DNA from: VAYN01 sp964540905
GTDB lineage: Bacteria; Actinomycetota; Thermoleophilia; Solirubrobacterales; 70-9
Reading direction: 5' to 3'
Assembly (NCBI GenBank): GCA_964540905.1
Contig: CAZIOS010000007.1
Location: forward strand, 28,122-92,121
Length of the DNA: 64,000 bases
Under the pieces are notes generated by a model that was not told where the DNA came from, did no database searches, and saw nothing but the letters and a program-made list of their open reading frames with translations. Position 1 is the first letter of the stretch, and the number at the start of each line of letters is the position of its first letter. The position numbers and the translations under genes are program-made. This document shows positions 7,844-16,196 of this stretch, piece after piece.

Positions 7844-8605
7844 ATGGGCCATCTCGACGAGGTCGACCTGACGCTCGCGCTCGATCGCCGCGAGGAAGAG
7901 CGTGAGCTGAAGGCGGCGGGGCGGCGGCTGGCGCAGCTGCGGCTGACGCTCGCCGGCCTGATCGGCGAGCGGGAGCTGGGGCCGCCACTGTGCGTCGTCT
8001 TCGAGGGCTGGGACGCGGCCGGCAAGGGCGGCGCGATCAAGCGCCTGGTCGCCCCGCTCGACCCCCGCCACGTCCGCGTCGCCCAGTTCGCGGCGCCGAG
8101 CGCGGACGAGCGCCGCCACCACTTCCTGCACCGCTTCTGGCCGGCGCTGCCCGGCTGGGGCGGGATGACCGTCTTCGACCGCTCCTGGTACGGCCGGGTC
8201 CTGGTCGAGCGGGTCGAGGGCTACGCCGACAAGGGGGAGTGGAAGCGCGCCTACGAGGAGATCGTCGCCTTCGAGCGCGGCCTCACCGCCGAGGGGGCGA
8301 TCGTGGTCAAGCTCTGGCTGCAGATCTCCGCCGCCGAGCAGCTGAAGCGGTTCGAGAGCCGCGCCGACGACCCGCTGCGGGCCTGGAAGCTGACCGCGGA
8401 AGACTGGGAGAACCGCCGCAAGCGCAAGAAGTACGCGGGCGCGATCGAGGAGATGATCGACCGCACCGATCGTCGCTGCGCCCGCTGGCGGCTGGTCGCG
8501 GCCGAGTCGAAGCGCTACGCCCGGGTCGAGACGATGCGGATCGTCAACGCCGAGATCGAAGCCGGGATGCGCCGCCGCGGCCAGGAGCCGCCGCCGCCCG
8601 ATTAG
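7844..8605 (+). CDS. PPK2-family polyphosphate kinase
   Basis: A cytoplasmic kinase of 253 aa that moves phosphate between polyphosphate and nucleotides. Walker A is GWDAAGKGG (55-63), Walker B/lid motif DRSWYGRVL lies at 112-120, and the lid basic cluster WENRRKRKKY is present. The length fits a one-domain PPK2. The exact class (NDP or NMP phosphorylation) cannot be told by eye. The ATG at 7844 lies 6 bp after TACGAT (7832-7837), a leaderless layout, and a 7-bp inverted repeat precedes the -10. Confidence 0.9.
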   Translation: MGHLDEVDLTLALDRREEERELKAAGRRLAQLRLTLAGLIGERELGPPLCVVFEGWDAAGKGGAIKRLVAPLDPRHVRVAQFAAPSADERRHHFLHRFWPALPGWGGMTVFDRSWYGRVLVERVEGYADKGEWKRAYEEIVAFERGLTAEGAIVVKLWLQISAAEQLKRFESRADDPLRAWKLTAEDWENRRKRKKYAGAIEEMIDRTDRRCARWRLVAAESKRYARVETMRIVNAEIEAGMRRRGQEPPPPD

Positions 8606-8685
8606 CGCTTTGCCCCGCCCCGATCGGCGTTTGCTTCTACGATCCAGGCTCAGTCCGATCTCGATCAGATGAGGAGCTAGATCTC

Positions 8686-9807
8686 TTGAGCCGTTTCCGC
8701 ACCCTCGTGCTGCTTGGCGCCTTTGCCGCGCTGGCGACCGCGTTCGCCGCCTGCGGTGGCAGCAGTAGCAGCAGCGAAGACCCCCAGAAGGTGATCGACA
8801 ACGCCACCCTCGAAGGGGTGACCAGCGGCGAACTCGACGCCAAGATCAGCATCAAGGCCGAAGGCGAAGAAGGCGGCGACGTCGACGTCAGCATCGCCGG
8901 CCCGTTCAAGAGCGGGGGCAAGGAAAACCTGCCCGAACTCGATCTCAGCGCCAAGGCGAGCGGCGAAGTCAACGGCAGCAACGTCGACTTCGAAGGCGGT
9001 CTCACGCTCCTCTCCGACCGCGCCTTCGTCGAATACAAGGGCACCGAGTACGAAGTCGATCCGACCACCTACGGCTTCGTCAAATCCGGCTTCGAACAGG
9101 CCGAGCAGAAAGGTGGCGCCGAAGCCGGCAGCGCCGACGTCACCGCCTGCCAGGAAGCGGCGACCGGGCTCAAGGTCGGCGACTTCGTCGAGAACCTGAC
9201 CAACGAAGGCAGCGCCGAAGTCGACGGCACCAGCACCACCAAGGTCAGCGGCGATCTCAACGCCGAAGGGGCGATCGACGCGATCGTCAAGCTGACCGAA
9301 AACCCGGCCTGCAGCGCCCAGCTCGAAGCGGCCGGGCCGCTGCCGTTGGCCGAACTCGAAAAAGCCAAGGGCGAAGTCACCAAGGCCCTGAAAAAGGCCC
9401 ACGTCGAGGTCTACGTCGGCGACGACAACATCATCCGCAAGGTCGCGACCGAACTGACGATCGAACCGCAGGGCAGCGGCGCCGAAAAGGTCGAAGTCGA
9501 CCTCGAATTCTCGCTCGGCAAGGTCAACGAAGAACAGTCGATCTCGGCCCCGTCGGGCGCGAAGCCGCTTGAACAGCTGTTCCAACAGCTCGGCGTCAAC
9601 CCGATCGAACTGCTCGAACTCAGCCAGGGCGGCGGCGCCGGCCTCGGCGGGCTGCTCGAAGGGATCACCGGCGGTTCCGGCGCCAGCGCAGGCGGTTCCT
9701 CGGGCGGCTCCTCCGTCGGCGCAGGCGGCCAGCAGGCCTACCTGAACTGCCTCAAGGGGGCGCAGACCCCGGCCGACCTGCAGAAGTGCGCGAGCCTGCT
9801 GCAGTAG
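8686..9807 (+). CDS. Secreted lipoprotein, LppX/LprG-like
   Basis: A 373-aa lipoprotein starting at TTG 8686 with GAGGAG 9 bp upstream. The signal peptide ends at lipobox FAAC, followed by a GGSSSSS linker. The body contains phrases such as DGTSTTKVSGDLN and VEVYVGDDNIIRKV, reminiscent of the LppX/LprAFG fold that carries lipids across the cell envelope. A Gly/Ser-rich stretch comes near the end, then a Cys-containing tail LNCLKGAQTPADLQKC. Glu is coded almost only by GAA, unlike most neighbours. The gene ends at a strong terminator. The LppX link is a weak resemblance. Confidence 0.75.
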   Translation: MSRFRTLVLLGAFAALATAFAACGGSSSSSEDPQKVIDNATLEGVTSGELDAKISIKAEGEEGGDVDVSIAGPFKSGGKENLPELDLSAKASGEVNGSNVDFEGGLTLLSDRAFVEYKGTEYEVDPTTYGFVKSGFEQAEQKGGAEAGSADVTACQEAATGLKVGDFVENLTNEGSAEVDGTSTTKVSGDLNAEGAIDAIVKLTENPACSAQLEAAGPLPLAELEKAKGEVTKALKKAHVEVYVGDDNIIRKVATELTIEPQGSGAEKVEVDLEFSLGKVNEEQSISAPSGAKPLEQLFQQLGVNPIELLELSQGGGAGLGGLLEGITGGSGASAGGSSGGSSVGAGGQQAYLNCLKGAQTPADLQKCASLLQ

Positions 9808-9830
9808 GGCGCTAGCGCGATCCGGCTTGC

Positions 9831-9864
9831 GAGGGGCGTCGCCACGGCGGCGCCCCTCGTCTTT
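9831..9864 (+). terminator. Rho-independent terminator after the lipoprotein gene
   Basis: A 13-bp G+C-rich stem (arms 9831-9843 and 9846-9858, one G-T wobble; in practice the inner pairs open to form the loop) followed by GTCTTT. It closes the lipoprotein gene just before the antiporter promoter. Confidence 0.8.
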
Positions 9865-9884
9865 GCACGTACGCTTCGCCTCTC

Positions 9885-11024
9885 ATGACCCCCCCCGGCG
9901 GCCAATCCAGCCAGCCGCGCCTCGACGCCTCCTTCCTGCGCACCCCGCAGGGCTACCCGTACCTGTTGGCGCCGCTGATCCCGATCGCCGTCGCACTCGA
10001 CCTCGCCGGCGCCGCGGCCACCGTCGTCTTCGTTGCCTCGGCGCTCGGCATCGTCCCCACCGCGGCGCTGATGGGACGCGCCACCGAGGAGCTGGCGGCG
10101 CGCTCGGGGCCCGGCATCGGCGGCCTGCTCAACGTCACCTTCGGCAACGCGCCGGAGCTGATCATCGCCCTCTTCGCGCTCGGCAAGGGCCTGCAGGAGG
10201 TGGTCAAGGCCTCGATCGTCGGCTCGATCATCGGCAACATCCTGCTGGTCCTGGGGGCGGCGATGCTGGCCGGCGGCATCGGCCGCCAGAAACAGTCCTT
10301 CAGCCGCACCGGCGCCAGCATCCAGACCTCGATGCTGATGCTGGCGGCGGCGGCGCTGCTGATGCCGGCGATCTTCGAGCTGGTCGAGGGCCAGGGGCTG
10401 CCGGCCCCCGGCGCGCACGCGGTCCACTACGGCGGCACCGTCGAGCAGCTCTCGCTGGCGGTGGCGGTGGTCCTCATCGTCACCTACGCCCTCGGCCTCC
10501 TCTTCTCGCTGAAGACGCACCGCGACCTCTTCAATCCCGAGTACGAGAACGAGGACAGCTGGGGCTGGTCGACGCGGACCTCGGTGATCGCGCTGGCGAT
10601 CGCCGGCGTCCTGGTCGGGGTGATGTCGGAGGTGCTGGTCGGCTCGATCAGCGAGGCCTCGCACGCGGTCGGCCTCTCCGAGTTCTTCATCGGCGTGATC
10701 GTGGTCGCGATCGTCGGCAACGCCGCCGAGCACTGGGTCGCGGTCCTGGTCGCGATGAAGGACAAGATGGACCTGGCGGTCAACATCGCGATCGGCTCCA
10801 GCGCCCAGGTCGCGCTCTTCGTCGCCCCGGTCCTGGTCCTCGCCTCCACCTTCATCGGACCATTTCCTCTGGCGCTGGTCTTCAACGGCTTCGAGCTGGG
10901 GGCGATCCTGATCGCGATCCTGATCGCCAACTACGTCACCCAGGACGGCGAGTCGACCTGGTTCGAGGGGGTCCAGCTGCTGGCGGTCTACTTCGTCTTC
11001 GCGCTGGCGTTCTATTTCGCCTAA
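9885..11024 (+). CDS. Ca2+/H+ antiporter (CAX family)
   Basis: A polytopic membrane protein of 379 aa with about eleven hydrophobic helices. Both CAX repeat signatures are present: GNAPELIIALFALGKG in the first half and GNAAEHWVAVLVAMKD in the second. These hold the acidic residues that bind Ca2+ in the membrane centre. The acidic linker between halves (NPEYENEDSW) is typical. It exports Ca2+ in exchange for protons. The ATG at 9885 is preceded by TACGCT (9870-9875), 9 bp away, without a ribosome site. Confidence 0.93.
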   Translation: MTPPGGQSSQPRLDASFLRTPQGYPYLLAPLIPIAVALDLAGAAATVVFVASALGIVPTAALMGRATEELAARSGPGIGGLLNVTFGNAPELIIALFALGKGLQEVVKASIVGSIIGNILLVLGAAMLAGGIGRQKQSFSRTGASIQTSMLMLAAAALLMPAIFELVEGQGLPAPGAHAVHYGGTVEQLSLAVAVVLIVTYALGLLFSLKTHRDLFNPEYENEDSWGWSTRTSVIALAIAGVLVGVMSEVLVGSISEASHAVGLSEFFIGVIVVAIVGNAAEHWVAVLVAMKDKMDLAVNIAIGSSAQVALFVAPVLVLASTFIGPFPLALVFNGFELGAILIAILIANYVTQDGESTWFEGVQLLAVYFVFALAFYFA

Positions 11025-11039
11025 GAGTTGTAGGGAGCC

Positions 11040-11058
11040 CCGGGTGGGACTCGCCCGG
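11040..11058. terminator. Possible shared terminator hairpin between convergent genes
   Basis: Arms CCGGGTG and CGCCCGG (7 bp with one wobble) around GGACT sit in the 34-bp gap between the antiporter and peroxiredoxin genes, which converge here. No U-tract follows on either strand, so support is modest. Confidence 0.35.
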
Positions 11059-11520
11059 TCAGAGTTCGGCTAGTGCCTTGAGCACGAGGGCGTCGTGCTT
11101 TTTCGGCTGCACCTTGGGGAGGATCCTGGCGACCTTGCCGGCGGGGTCGACGACGTAGGTGTTGCGGAGGATCCCCATGTACTTCTTGCCGTACATCGAC
11201 TTCTCGCCCCAGGCCCCGTAGGCCTCGGCGACGGCGTGGTCGGGGTCGGCGAGCAGGGTGAAGTCGAGATCGTGCTTGCCAGCGAACTTCGCCAGCGCCT
11301 CGGGCTGGTCGGGCGAGACCCCGATCACGCGAGCGCCGGCGGCGTCGTAGTCGGCATGACGGTCGCGGACGCCGCAGGCCTGGGTGGTGCAGCCAGGGGT
11401 ATCGGCGCGCGGGTAGAAATAGAGAACGACGGTCTCGCCGCGCAACCCCGAGAGCGCCACCTCCTCGCCGTCCTGGTCGGCCAGGGTGAAGTCGGGCGCG
11501 ACGTCGCCCGCGGCCAGCAT
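11059..11520 (-). CDS. bcp: Thioredoxin-dependent thiol peroxidase (Bcp/PrxQ)
   Basis: A peroxiredoxin of 153 aa reducing hydrogen and organic peroxides. The peroxidatic Cys is in TPGCTTQACG at residue 44 and the resolving Cys is five residues on (49), the atypical two-Cys PrxQ layout. The following GVSPDQPEALAKFAGKH and DPDHAVAEAYGAWGEK are family hallmarks. The ATG at 11520 overlaps the stop of the upstream gene (ATGA). It is the last of three coupled genes, the other two unknown. Confidence 0.93.
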   Translation of the reverse strand: MLAAGDVAPDFTLADQDGEEVALSGLRGETVVLYFYPRADTPGCTTQACGVRDRHADYDAAGARVIGVSPDQPEALAKFAGKHDLDFTLLADPDHAVAEAYGAWGEKSMYGKKYMGILRNTYVVDPAGKVARILPKVQPKKHDALVLKALAEL

Positions 11521-11855
11521 CAGTCCTCGCGGCCGGGGTCCTGGCCGTCCTCGTCCTCGTCGAGCTCCTCGTCGCCCTGTTCGAGCGCGGTCTCGGAGAC
11601 CGAGCCGGTCGAGCCGGGGTGGTAGTGGGTCTGGAAGGCCTCGAGGACGCGGTCGCGGCCGTCCTCGTCGATCGGGATCTCCTCCGAGATCCGTACCCAC
11701 TCGGCCCCCTCGTAGGCCTCCATGTTGAAGACCTCCTGGTCGAGCGAGGCGGAGTCGTCGACGACCACCACCACCTCGGTCTGGGGGTTGAAGTAGGTCC
11801 CGGGCTGCACCAGCAGCTCCTCGACCTCGTAGAGATTGTCCTCGGCGCCCGCCAT
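11520..11855 (-). CDS. Hypothetical acidic protein
   Basis: A 111-aa protein of no family known to me. The first 80 residues look folded: YEVEELLVQPGTYFNPQTEV, then VVVVVDDSASLD. The last 35 are very acidic (EQGDEELDEDEDGQD) and probably disordered. It has no signal peptide or membrane segment. The start ATG overlaps the stop of the gene upstream (ATGA), and its own stop overlaps the bcp start in the same way, so all three are translated together. Confidence 0.75.
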   Translation of the reverse strand: MAGAEDNLYEVEELLVQPGTYFNPQTEVVVVVDDSASLDQEVFNMEAYEGAEWVRISEEIPIDEDGRDRVLEAFQTHYHPGSTGSVSETALEQGDEELDEDEDGQDPGRED

Positions 11856-12304
11856 CAGCTCGATCCTACGAAATCCGCGAGCTGGCGCTCGGTCTCGGCC
11901 TCGACGTCGAGCGGCGGCTCGCCTCTGCGCAGCAGCCGTTCGCTGCGGGCGACGACCAGCTGGCGCACCTCGGCCCGCAGGGCGTCGGTCAGGGTCGGCG
12001 GCTGCGGAGCGGAGCCGAGGGCGCGCTCGACCTCGGCCTCGACGTCGATCGGGGCCTCGCCGCGGCGGCGCTGGCGAAAGGCCTTGGCCTCGAGCATCTG
12101 GCGCGCCTCCGCCGCCTGGATCGCCGGGTCGACGGGCGAGACAAGCTCCGGCGCCCGCCGCTGCGGCAGGTCGGCGTCGATCGCGAACGGGCCCTTGCCG
12201 ACCGAGTCCCAGCCGCCGCCGATGCGCCTGAAGAGGAGGCCGGCGACCGGCGCCGCGACGCCGGTGAAGAGCAGCACCAGCCAGCACTTTTCGGTCACGC
12301 CCAT
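11855..12304 (-). CDS. Hypothetical membrane-anchored protein with an internal repeat
   Basis: A 149-aa protein, first gene of the bcp operon. One N-terminal hydrophobic helix (WLVLLFTGVAAPVAGLLF) is followed by a charged cytoplasmic or periplasmic tail. The tail holds two copies of a short motif, RRGEAPIDVEAEVER and RRGEPPLDVEAETER, about 45 residues apart. This resembles SHOCT-like tail motifs but I cannot assign it. The ATG at 12304 has no clear ribosome site; an in-frame GTG at 12322 is an alternative. Its coupling with bcp suggests an envelope or oxidative-stress role, which is inference. Confidence 0.65.
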   Translation of the reverse strand: MGVTEKCWLVLLFTGVAAPVAGLLFRRIGGGWDSVGKGPFAIDADLPQRRAPELVSPVDPAIQAAEARQMLEAKAFRQRRRGEAPIDVEAEVERALGSAPQPPTLTDALRAEVRQLVVARSERLLRRGEPPLDVEAETERQLADFVGSS

Positions 12305-12378
12305 GGCCAGCGGCAGGTCCACGTGACCAAGGGTAATCCGCACATTCGCAGCTCGCTTTTCGCTAACCTTGGCGCTGG

Positions 12379-12394
12379 TTGACTGACCAGTCAA
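12379..12394. promoter_or_regulatory. Candidate TetR-type operator TTGACTG-N2-CAGTCAA
   Basis: A perfect 7-bp inverted repeat with a 2-bp centre lies about 75 bp before the acyl-CoA dehydrogenase start. A possible -10, TAACCT (12364-12369), is just upstream, so the dyad would cover the transcription start. Its form (TGAC-N6-GTCA core) is like operators of TetR regulators of fatty-acid genes. No regulator gene lies beside it. Confidence 0.6.
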
Positions 12395-12470
12395 TCGGCG
12401 GAGCGTCCCCAGGCCTACGGCGGCGCTCTCGACACGGACTTGACGCACTGACCAAAAGGAGCCCCGACCG

Positions 12471-13700
12471 GTGGTTGATTTCACCCTGACCGACGAACAG
12501 AAAGACCTGCGCGAGCTGGCCCACAGCTTCGCCGAGAAAGAGATGCGGCCCGTCGCCTGGGAGTACGACAAGGAGGGCACCTGGCCGCAGGACGTCATCG
12601 ACAAGGCCTGGGACGTCGGTCTGATGAACACCCACATCCCCGAGGCCTACGGCGGTCCCGGTCTCGACTACCTCTCCGGCTGCCTGATCGAGGAAGAGAT
12701 CGGCTGGGGCTGCTCCGGCATCGGCACCTCGCTGATGGCCAACGGCCTCGCCGCCGCGCCGGTCACCCTCGGCGGCTCCGAGGAGGTGAAGAAGAAGTAC
12801 CTCGGGATGCTGACCGAAGACAAGAAACTGGCCTCCTTCTGCCTGACCGAGCCCGACGCCGGCTCCGACGTCTCCGGGATGAAGACCCGCGCCGTCAAGC
12901 AGGGCGACAAGTACGTGATCAGCGGCTCCAAGTGCTTCATCACCAACGGCACCTACGCCGACTGGTTCACGGTCTACGCCAAGACCGACCCCGAGGCCGG
13001 CCACCGCGGGATCAGCGCCTTCGTCGTCGACGCCAACCTCCCCGGGGTCAGCGTCGACAAGAAGGAGGACAAGATGGGCCAGCGGGCGTCGAACACCGCG
13101 ACCATCTCCTTCGACGAAGTCGAGATCCCGGCCGAGAACCTGCTGGCCGAGGAAAACAAGGGCTTCAAACTGGCGATGATGACGCTCGACCGCACCCGTC
13201 CCGGCGTCGCCGCGATGGCCGTCGGCATCGCCCGCGCCGCCTTCGAGTTCGCCACCGAGTACTCCAAGGAAAGGGTCCAGTTCGGGGTTCCGATCGCGAT
13301 GCACCAGGCGATCCAGTTCATGATCGCCGACATGGCGACCAAGGTCGACGCCTCCCGGCTGCTGACCTGGAGCTCCGCGGTCCTGCTCGACCAGGGCAAA
13401 CGCAACACGCTCGCCTCCTCGGAGGCCAAGCGCTTCGCCTCCGACTCGGCGATGGAGGTCACCACCGACGCCGTCCAGGTCTACGGCGGCTACGGCTTCA
13501 TCAAGGAGTACCCGGTCGAGAAACTGATGCGCGACGCCAAGATCATGCAGCTCTACGAGGGGACCAGCCAGATCCAGCGCCTGGTGATCGCCAAAGAGGT
13601 GCTGCTGCCGCGCAACATCGACGAGGTCACCCCGGAGGCGGCGGCCGCGGCGAAAGCCTCCGAGGAGAGCCAGTCCGAACAGGCGGCGGCGACCGTCTGA
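12471..13700 (+). CDS. Acyl-CoA dehydrogenase
   Basis: A flavoenzyme of 409 aa for the first step of beta-oxidation of short or medium acyl-CoAs. The FAD/acyl signatures FCLTEPDAGSDVSG and the C-terminal VQVYGGYGFIKEYPVEKLMRD are present. The catalytic base Glu is in LYEGTSQIQR at about residue 363, the position of short/medium-chain and butyryl-CoA enzymes. An Ala/Glu-rich extension of about 25 residues ends the protein. Start GTG 12471 has AAAGGAG upstream. A TetR-like dyad in the leader suggests repression relieved by acyl-CoA. A strong terminator follows. Confidence 0.94.
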   Translation: MVDFTLTDEQKDLRELAHSFAEKEMRPVAWEYDKEGTWPQDVIDKAWDVGLMNTHIPEAYGGPGLDYLSGCLIEEEIGWGCSGIGTSLMANGLAAAPVTLGGSEEVKKKYLGMLTEDKKLASFCLTEPDAGSDVSGMKTRAVKQGDKYVISGSKCFITNGTYADWFTVYAKTDPEAGHRGISAFVVDANLPGVSVDKKEDKMGQRASNTATISFDEVEIPAENLLAEENKGFKLAMMTLDRTRPGVAAMAVGIARAAFEFATEYSKERVQFGVPIAMHQAIQFMIADMATKVDASRLLTWSSAVLLDQGKRNTLASSEAKRFASDSAMEVTTDAVQVYGGYGFIKEYPVEKLMRDAKIMQLYEGTSQIQRLVIAKEVLLPRNIDEVTPEAAAAAKASEESQSEQAAATV

Positions 13701-13724
13701 GCACTTAGGGCAGGGCCCTAGGAA

Positions 13725-13760
13725 AGCCGCCGGCCCGCGGGAGGGTCGGCGGCTCTTTTT
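13725..13760 (+). terminator. Rho-independent terminator after the acyl-CoA dehydrogenase
   Basis: A stem of 12 bp (AGCCGCCGGCCC pairing with GGGTCGGCGGCT, one wobble) with a small loop, followed by CTTTTT. A clear intrinsic terminator. Confidence 0.88.
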
Positions 13761-13792
13761 GTTCGTGGCCGCCCAGCGGCTACGGTCCCAAT

Positions 13793-15184
13793 ATGGACGT
13801 CTCCGGACGCGTGGCAGCGGGCAAGGCGGCGCGGACCTCCGCGCCGCGTTCCTCCCATGCCGACTGGGAGCCGGCGCCCGACCGGCGCGACCCGGTCGCG
13901 GTGCTCGAGGAGCAGGCCCGCACGCGGGTGCAGGAGCTGGTGCCGATTCGCTACGCGCGGATGGCCGCCTCGCCGTTCGCCTTCTTTCGTGGCGCCGCCG
14001 CGGTGATGGCCGCCGACCTCGTCCACACCAGGGCTTCCGGGCTGCGGGTGCAGGCCTGCGGCGACGCCCACCTCTCGAACTTCGGGGTCTTCGCGGCGCC
14101 CGACCGGCGCCTCGTCTTCGACCTCAACGACTTCGACGAGACCCTGCCGGGGCCGTGGGAGTGGGACGTCAAGCGGCTCCTCGCCAGCTTCGAGATCGCC
14201 GCCAGGGAGCGTGGCTTCAAGCGCAAGCAGCGGCGCCAGTGCCTGCTCGCCGCCAGCGCCGCCTACCGCGGGGCGATGAGTGGCTTCGCCGGCCTGCGCG
14301 ACCTCGAGGTCTGGTACGCCCGCCTCGACGTCGAGTCGCTGCTGCCGGAGCTGCGCGAGGAGCTCGGCGACCGGCTCGAGGCGAGGGAGCTGGCGCGGGT
14401 CGAGCGCAACCTCGCCAAGGCGCGGGCCAAGGACAGCGTCAGGGCGCTGGATCGGCTCGCCGAGGTCGTCGACGGCGAGCTGCGGATCGTCAGCGACCCG
14501 CCGCTGATCGTCCGCGCCGAGGACCTGATGCCGGCGGACGAGAGGCACCAACTGGAAGCGCGCCTGCTGGAGATCCTCGGCTCCTACCGGGGGACGCTGC
14601 AGGGCGACCGCCGCCAGCTGCTCGATCGCTACCGGTTTCGCCACCTGGCCCGCAAGGTGGTCGGGGTGGGCAGCGTCGGCACCCGGGCCTGGGTGGCGCT
14701 GCTGACCGGGCGCGACGACAGCGACCCGCTCTTCCTGCAGGCGAAGGAGGCCGAGGCCTCGGTGCTCGAGCCCCATGTCGGCGCCAGTGGCTTCGACAAC
14801 CACGGCCAGCGCGTGGTCGAAGGGCAGCGGCTGATGCAGGCCGCCAGCGACATCTTCCTAGGCTGGTGCCCGGCGGTCGGCTACGACGACCGCGAACGCG
14901 ACTTCTACCTGCGCCAGCTCTGGGACGGCAAGCGCTCGGCGGACGTCGAGCGGCTGGGGCCGGAGGCGATGACGGTCTACGCGCGGATGTGCGGCTGGAC
15001 CCTGGCCCGCGCCCACGCCCGCTCCGGCGACCGGGTCGCGATTGCCGCCTATCTCGGCGGCGGCGACCGCTTCGACCGCGCCCTCGCCGAGTTCGCCGCG
15101 CGCTACGCCGACCAGAACGAACGCGACTACGAGGCCCTGCTCGCCGCGATCGCCTGCGGCCGCCTCGCCGCCGAGGAGGCCTGA
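13793..15184 (+). CDS. DUF2252 family protein
   Basis: A 463-aa protein matching the actinobacterial DUF2252 family. Typical phrases are RMAASPFAFFRGAAAVMAADL, CGDAHLSNFGVF and LVFDLNDFDETLPGPWEWDVKRL. The HLSNFG...DLNDFDE arrangement recalls the catalytic and metal loops of kinase-fold phosphotransferases, so a small-molecule kinase is plausible though unproved. The ATG at 13793 lies 6 bp after TACGGT (13781-13786). The gene stands alone between a terminator and the AbiEi-like gene. Confidence 0.85.
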   Translation: MDVSGRVAAGKAARTSAPRSSHADWEPAPDRRDPVAVLEEQARTRVQELVPIRYARMAASPFAFFRGAAAVMAADLVHTRASGLRVQACGDAHLSNFGVFAAPDRRLVFDLNDFDETLPGPWEWDVKRLLASFEIAARERGFKRKQRRQCLLAASAAYRGAMSGFAGLRDLEVWYARLDVESLLPELREELGDRLEARELARVERNLAKARAKDSVRALDRLAEVVDGELRIVSDPPLIVRAEDLMPADERHQLEARLLEILGSYRGTLQGDRRQLLDRYRFRHLARKVVGVGSVGTRAWVALLTGRDDSDPLFLQAKEAEASVLEPHVGASGFDNHGQRVVEGQRLMQAASDIFLGWCPAVGYDDRERDFYLRQLWDGKRSADVERLGPEAMTVYARMCGWTLARAHARSGDRVAIAAYLGGGDRFDRALAEFAARYADQNERDYEALLAAIACGRLAAEEA

Positions 15185-15254
15185 GCGCCGGGGACCCGGC
15201 TGGCGCTCCCGAATAAGGGGGGAGAAATGAAGCGCGCCGGTCCTTTCTGTCTCT

Positions 15255-16178
15255 ATGCGACAGAAATGGCATGCGCACTCTCATCAGGATCTGGCGGAAC
15301 TGGGGAGACGCCAGCACGGTGTCGTCTCGATCCGCCAGTTGCTCCATCTCGGCTATTCGGCGAACGCGGTGTCGCGAGCCACGGCTTCTGGTCGTCTGCA
15401 CCGTCTCCATCGCGGCGTCTACGCGGTCGGCCACACGCGGATATCGCGACATGGAAAATGCCTCGCAGCCGTGCTCGCCTGCGGCCCCCGTGCTCTGCTC
15501 AGCCACGGTTCGGCGGCATGGCTCTGGGGAATCGCGGCGGGATCGCCGCTTCCGTTCGAAGTGGTAGCGCCGGCGTCGCGCCGGGCCCGGCCGCCGATCG
15601 TCCTGCATCAGGCCCGCGGCCTCAGCTCAGAGGACCGGGCGCTGGTCGAGACGATCCCGGTCACGGCGCTGCCGCGGACGCTGCTCGATTGCGCCGCGAT
15701 CGTGCGGGAGGACCGCCTGGCGCGGATGCTCGAGCGCTGCGAAGAGCTGAAGCTGTTCGACCTCGGCGCGGTCGAGGCGCTCCTCGCTCGCACCGTGGGC
15801 CATCCGGGCTGCGGGCGCCTGCGCCGGGCGATCGAGCTCTACCGGCCGGCGCCCTTCACCCGCTCGAAACTGGAGCGGCGGTTTCTAGAGCTGGTGGAGG
15901 AGGCGGGCCTGCCGCGGCCGGCGACCGGCTTCAACGAGTGCGGGCACGAGCTCGACGTCTACTGGCCGGGCGAGCGCTTCGCGGTCGAACTCGACGTCTA
16001 CGAGACCCACGGCGGCCGCGCCGCCTTCGAGCGCGACCGGCTGCGGCAGGAGGACCTGCTGCTGGACGGGATCGCGATGACGCGGGTCACCGGCCCGCGG
16101 CTGAAGCGCGAACCGCGGCGGGTGATCGAACGCGTCGCCCGCCTGCTGGCGCAGCGGCGGCCGGGCGCCGACGCTTAG
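15255..16178 (+). CDS. AbiEi-like antitoxin domain fused to a DUF559/nuclease-like domain
   Basis: A 307-aa protein. Residues 10-60 (ELGRRQHGVVSIRQLLHLGYS, RLHRLHRGVYAVGH) match the N-terminal winged helix of type IV AbiEi antitoxins. The middle carries an AbiEi-like segment ending IPVTALPRTLLDCA. The C-terminal third (RSKLERRFLELVEEAGLP, then ELDVYWPGERFAVELDVYETHGG) resembles the DUF559/very-short-patch-repair PD-(D/E)XK fold, with acidic residues where the catalytic core would be. No AbiEii toxin gene adjoins it. The start ATG has no ribosome site; an in-frame TGA at 15228 limits it. Confidence 0.75.
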   Translation: MRQKWHAHSHQDLAELGRRQHGVVSIRQLLHLGYSANAVSRATASGRLHRLHRGVYAVGHTRISRHGKCLAAVLACGPRALLSHGSAAWLWGIAAGSPLPFEVVAPASRRARPPIVLHQARGLSSEDRALVETIPVTALPRTLLDCAAIVREDRLARMLERCEELKLFDLGAVEALLARTVGHPGCGRLRRAIELYRPAPFTRSKLERRFLELVEEAGLPRPATGFNECGHELDVYWPGERFAVELDVYETHGGRAAFERDRLRQEDLLLDGIAMTRVTGPRLKREPRRVIERVARLLAQRRPGADA

Positions 16179-16196
16179 CCACTGGCGCTGGGAGCG

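Noticed and set aside
15183..15208. GAGCGCC/GGCGCTC hairpin after DUF2252 as a terminator
   Set aside because: The stem is 7 bp with a G+C loop and no U-tract; too weak to call.
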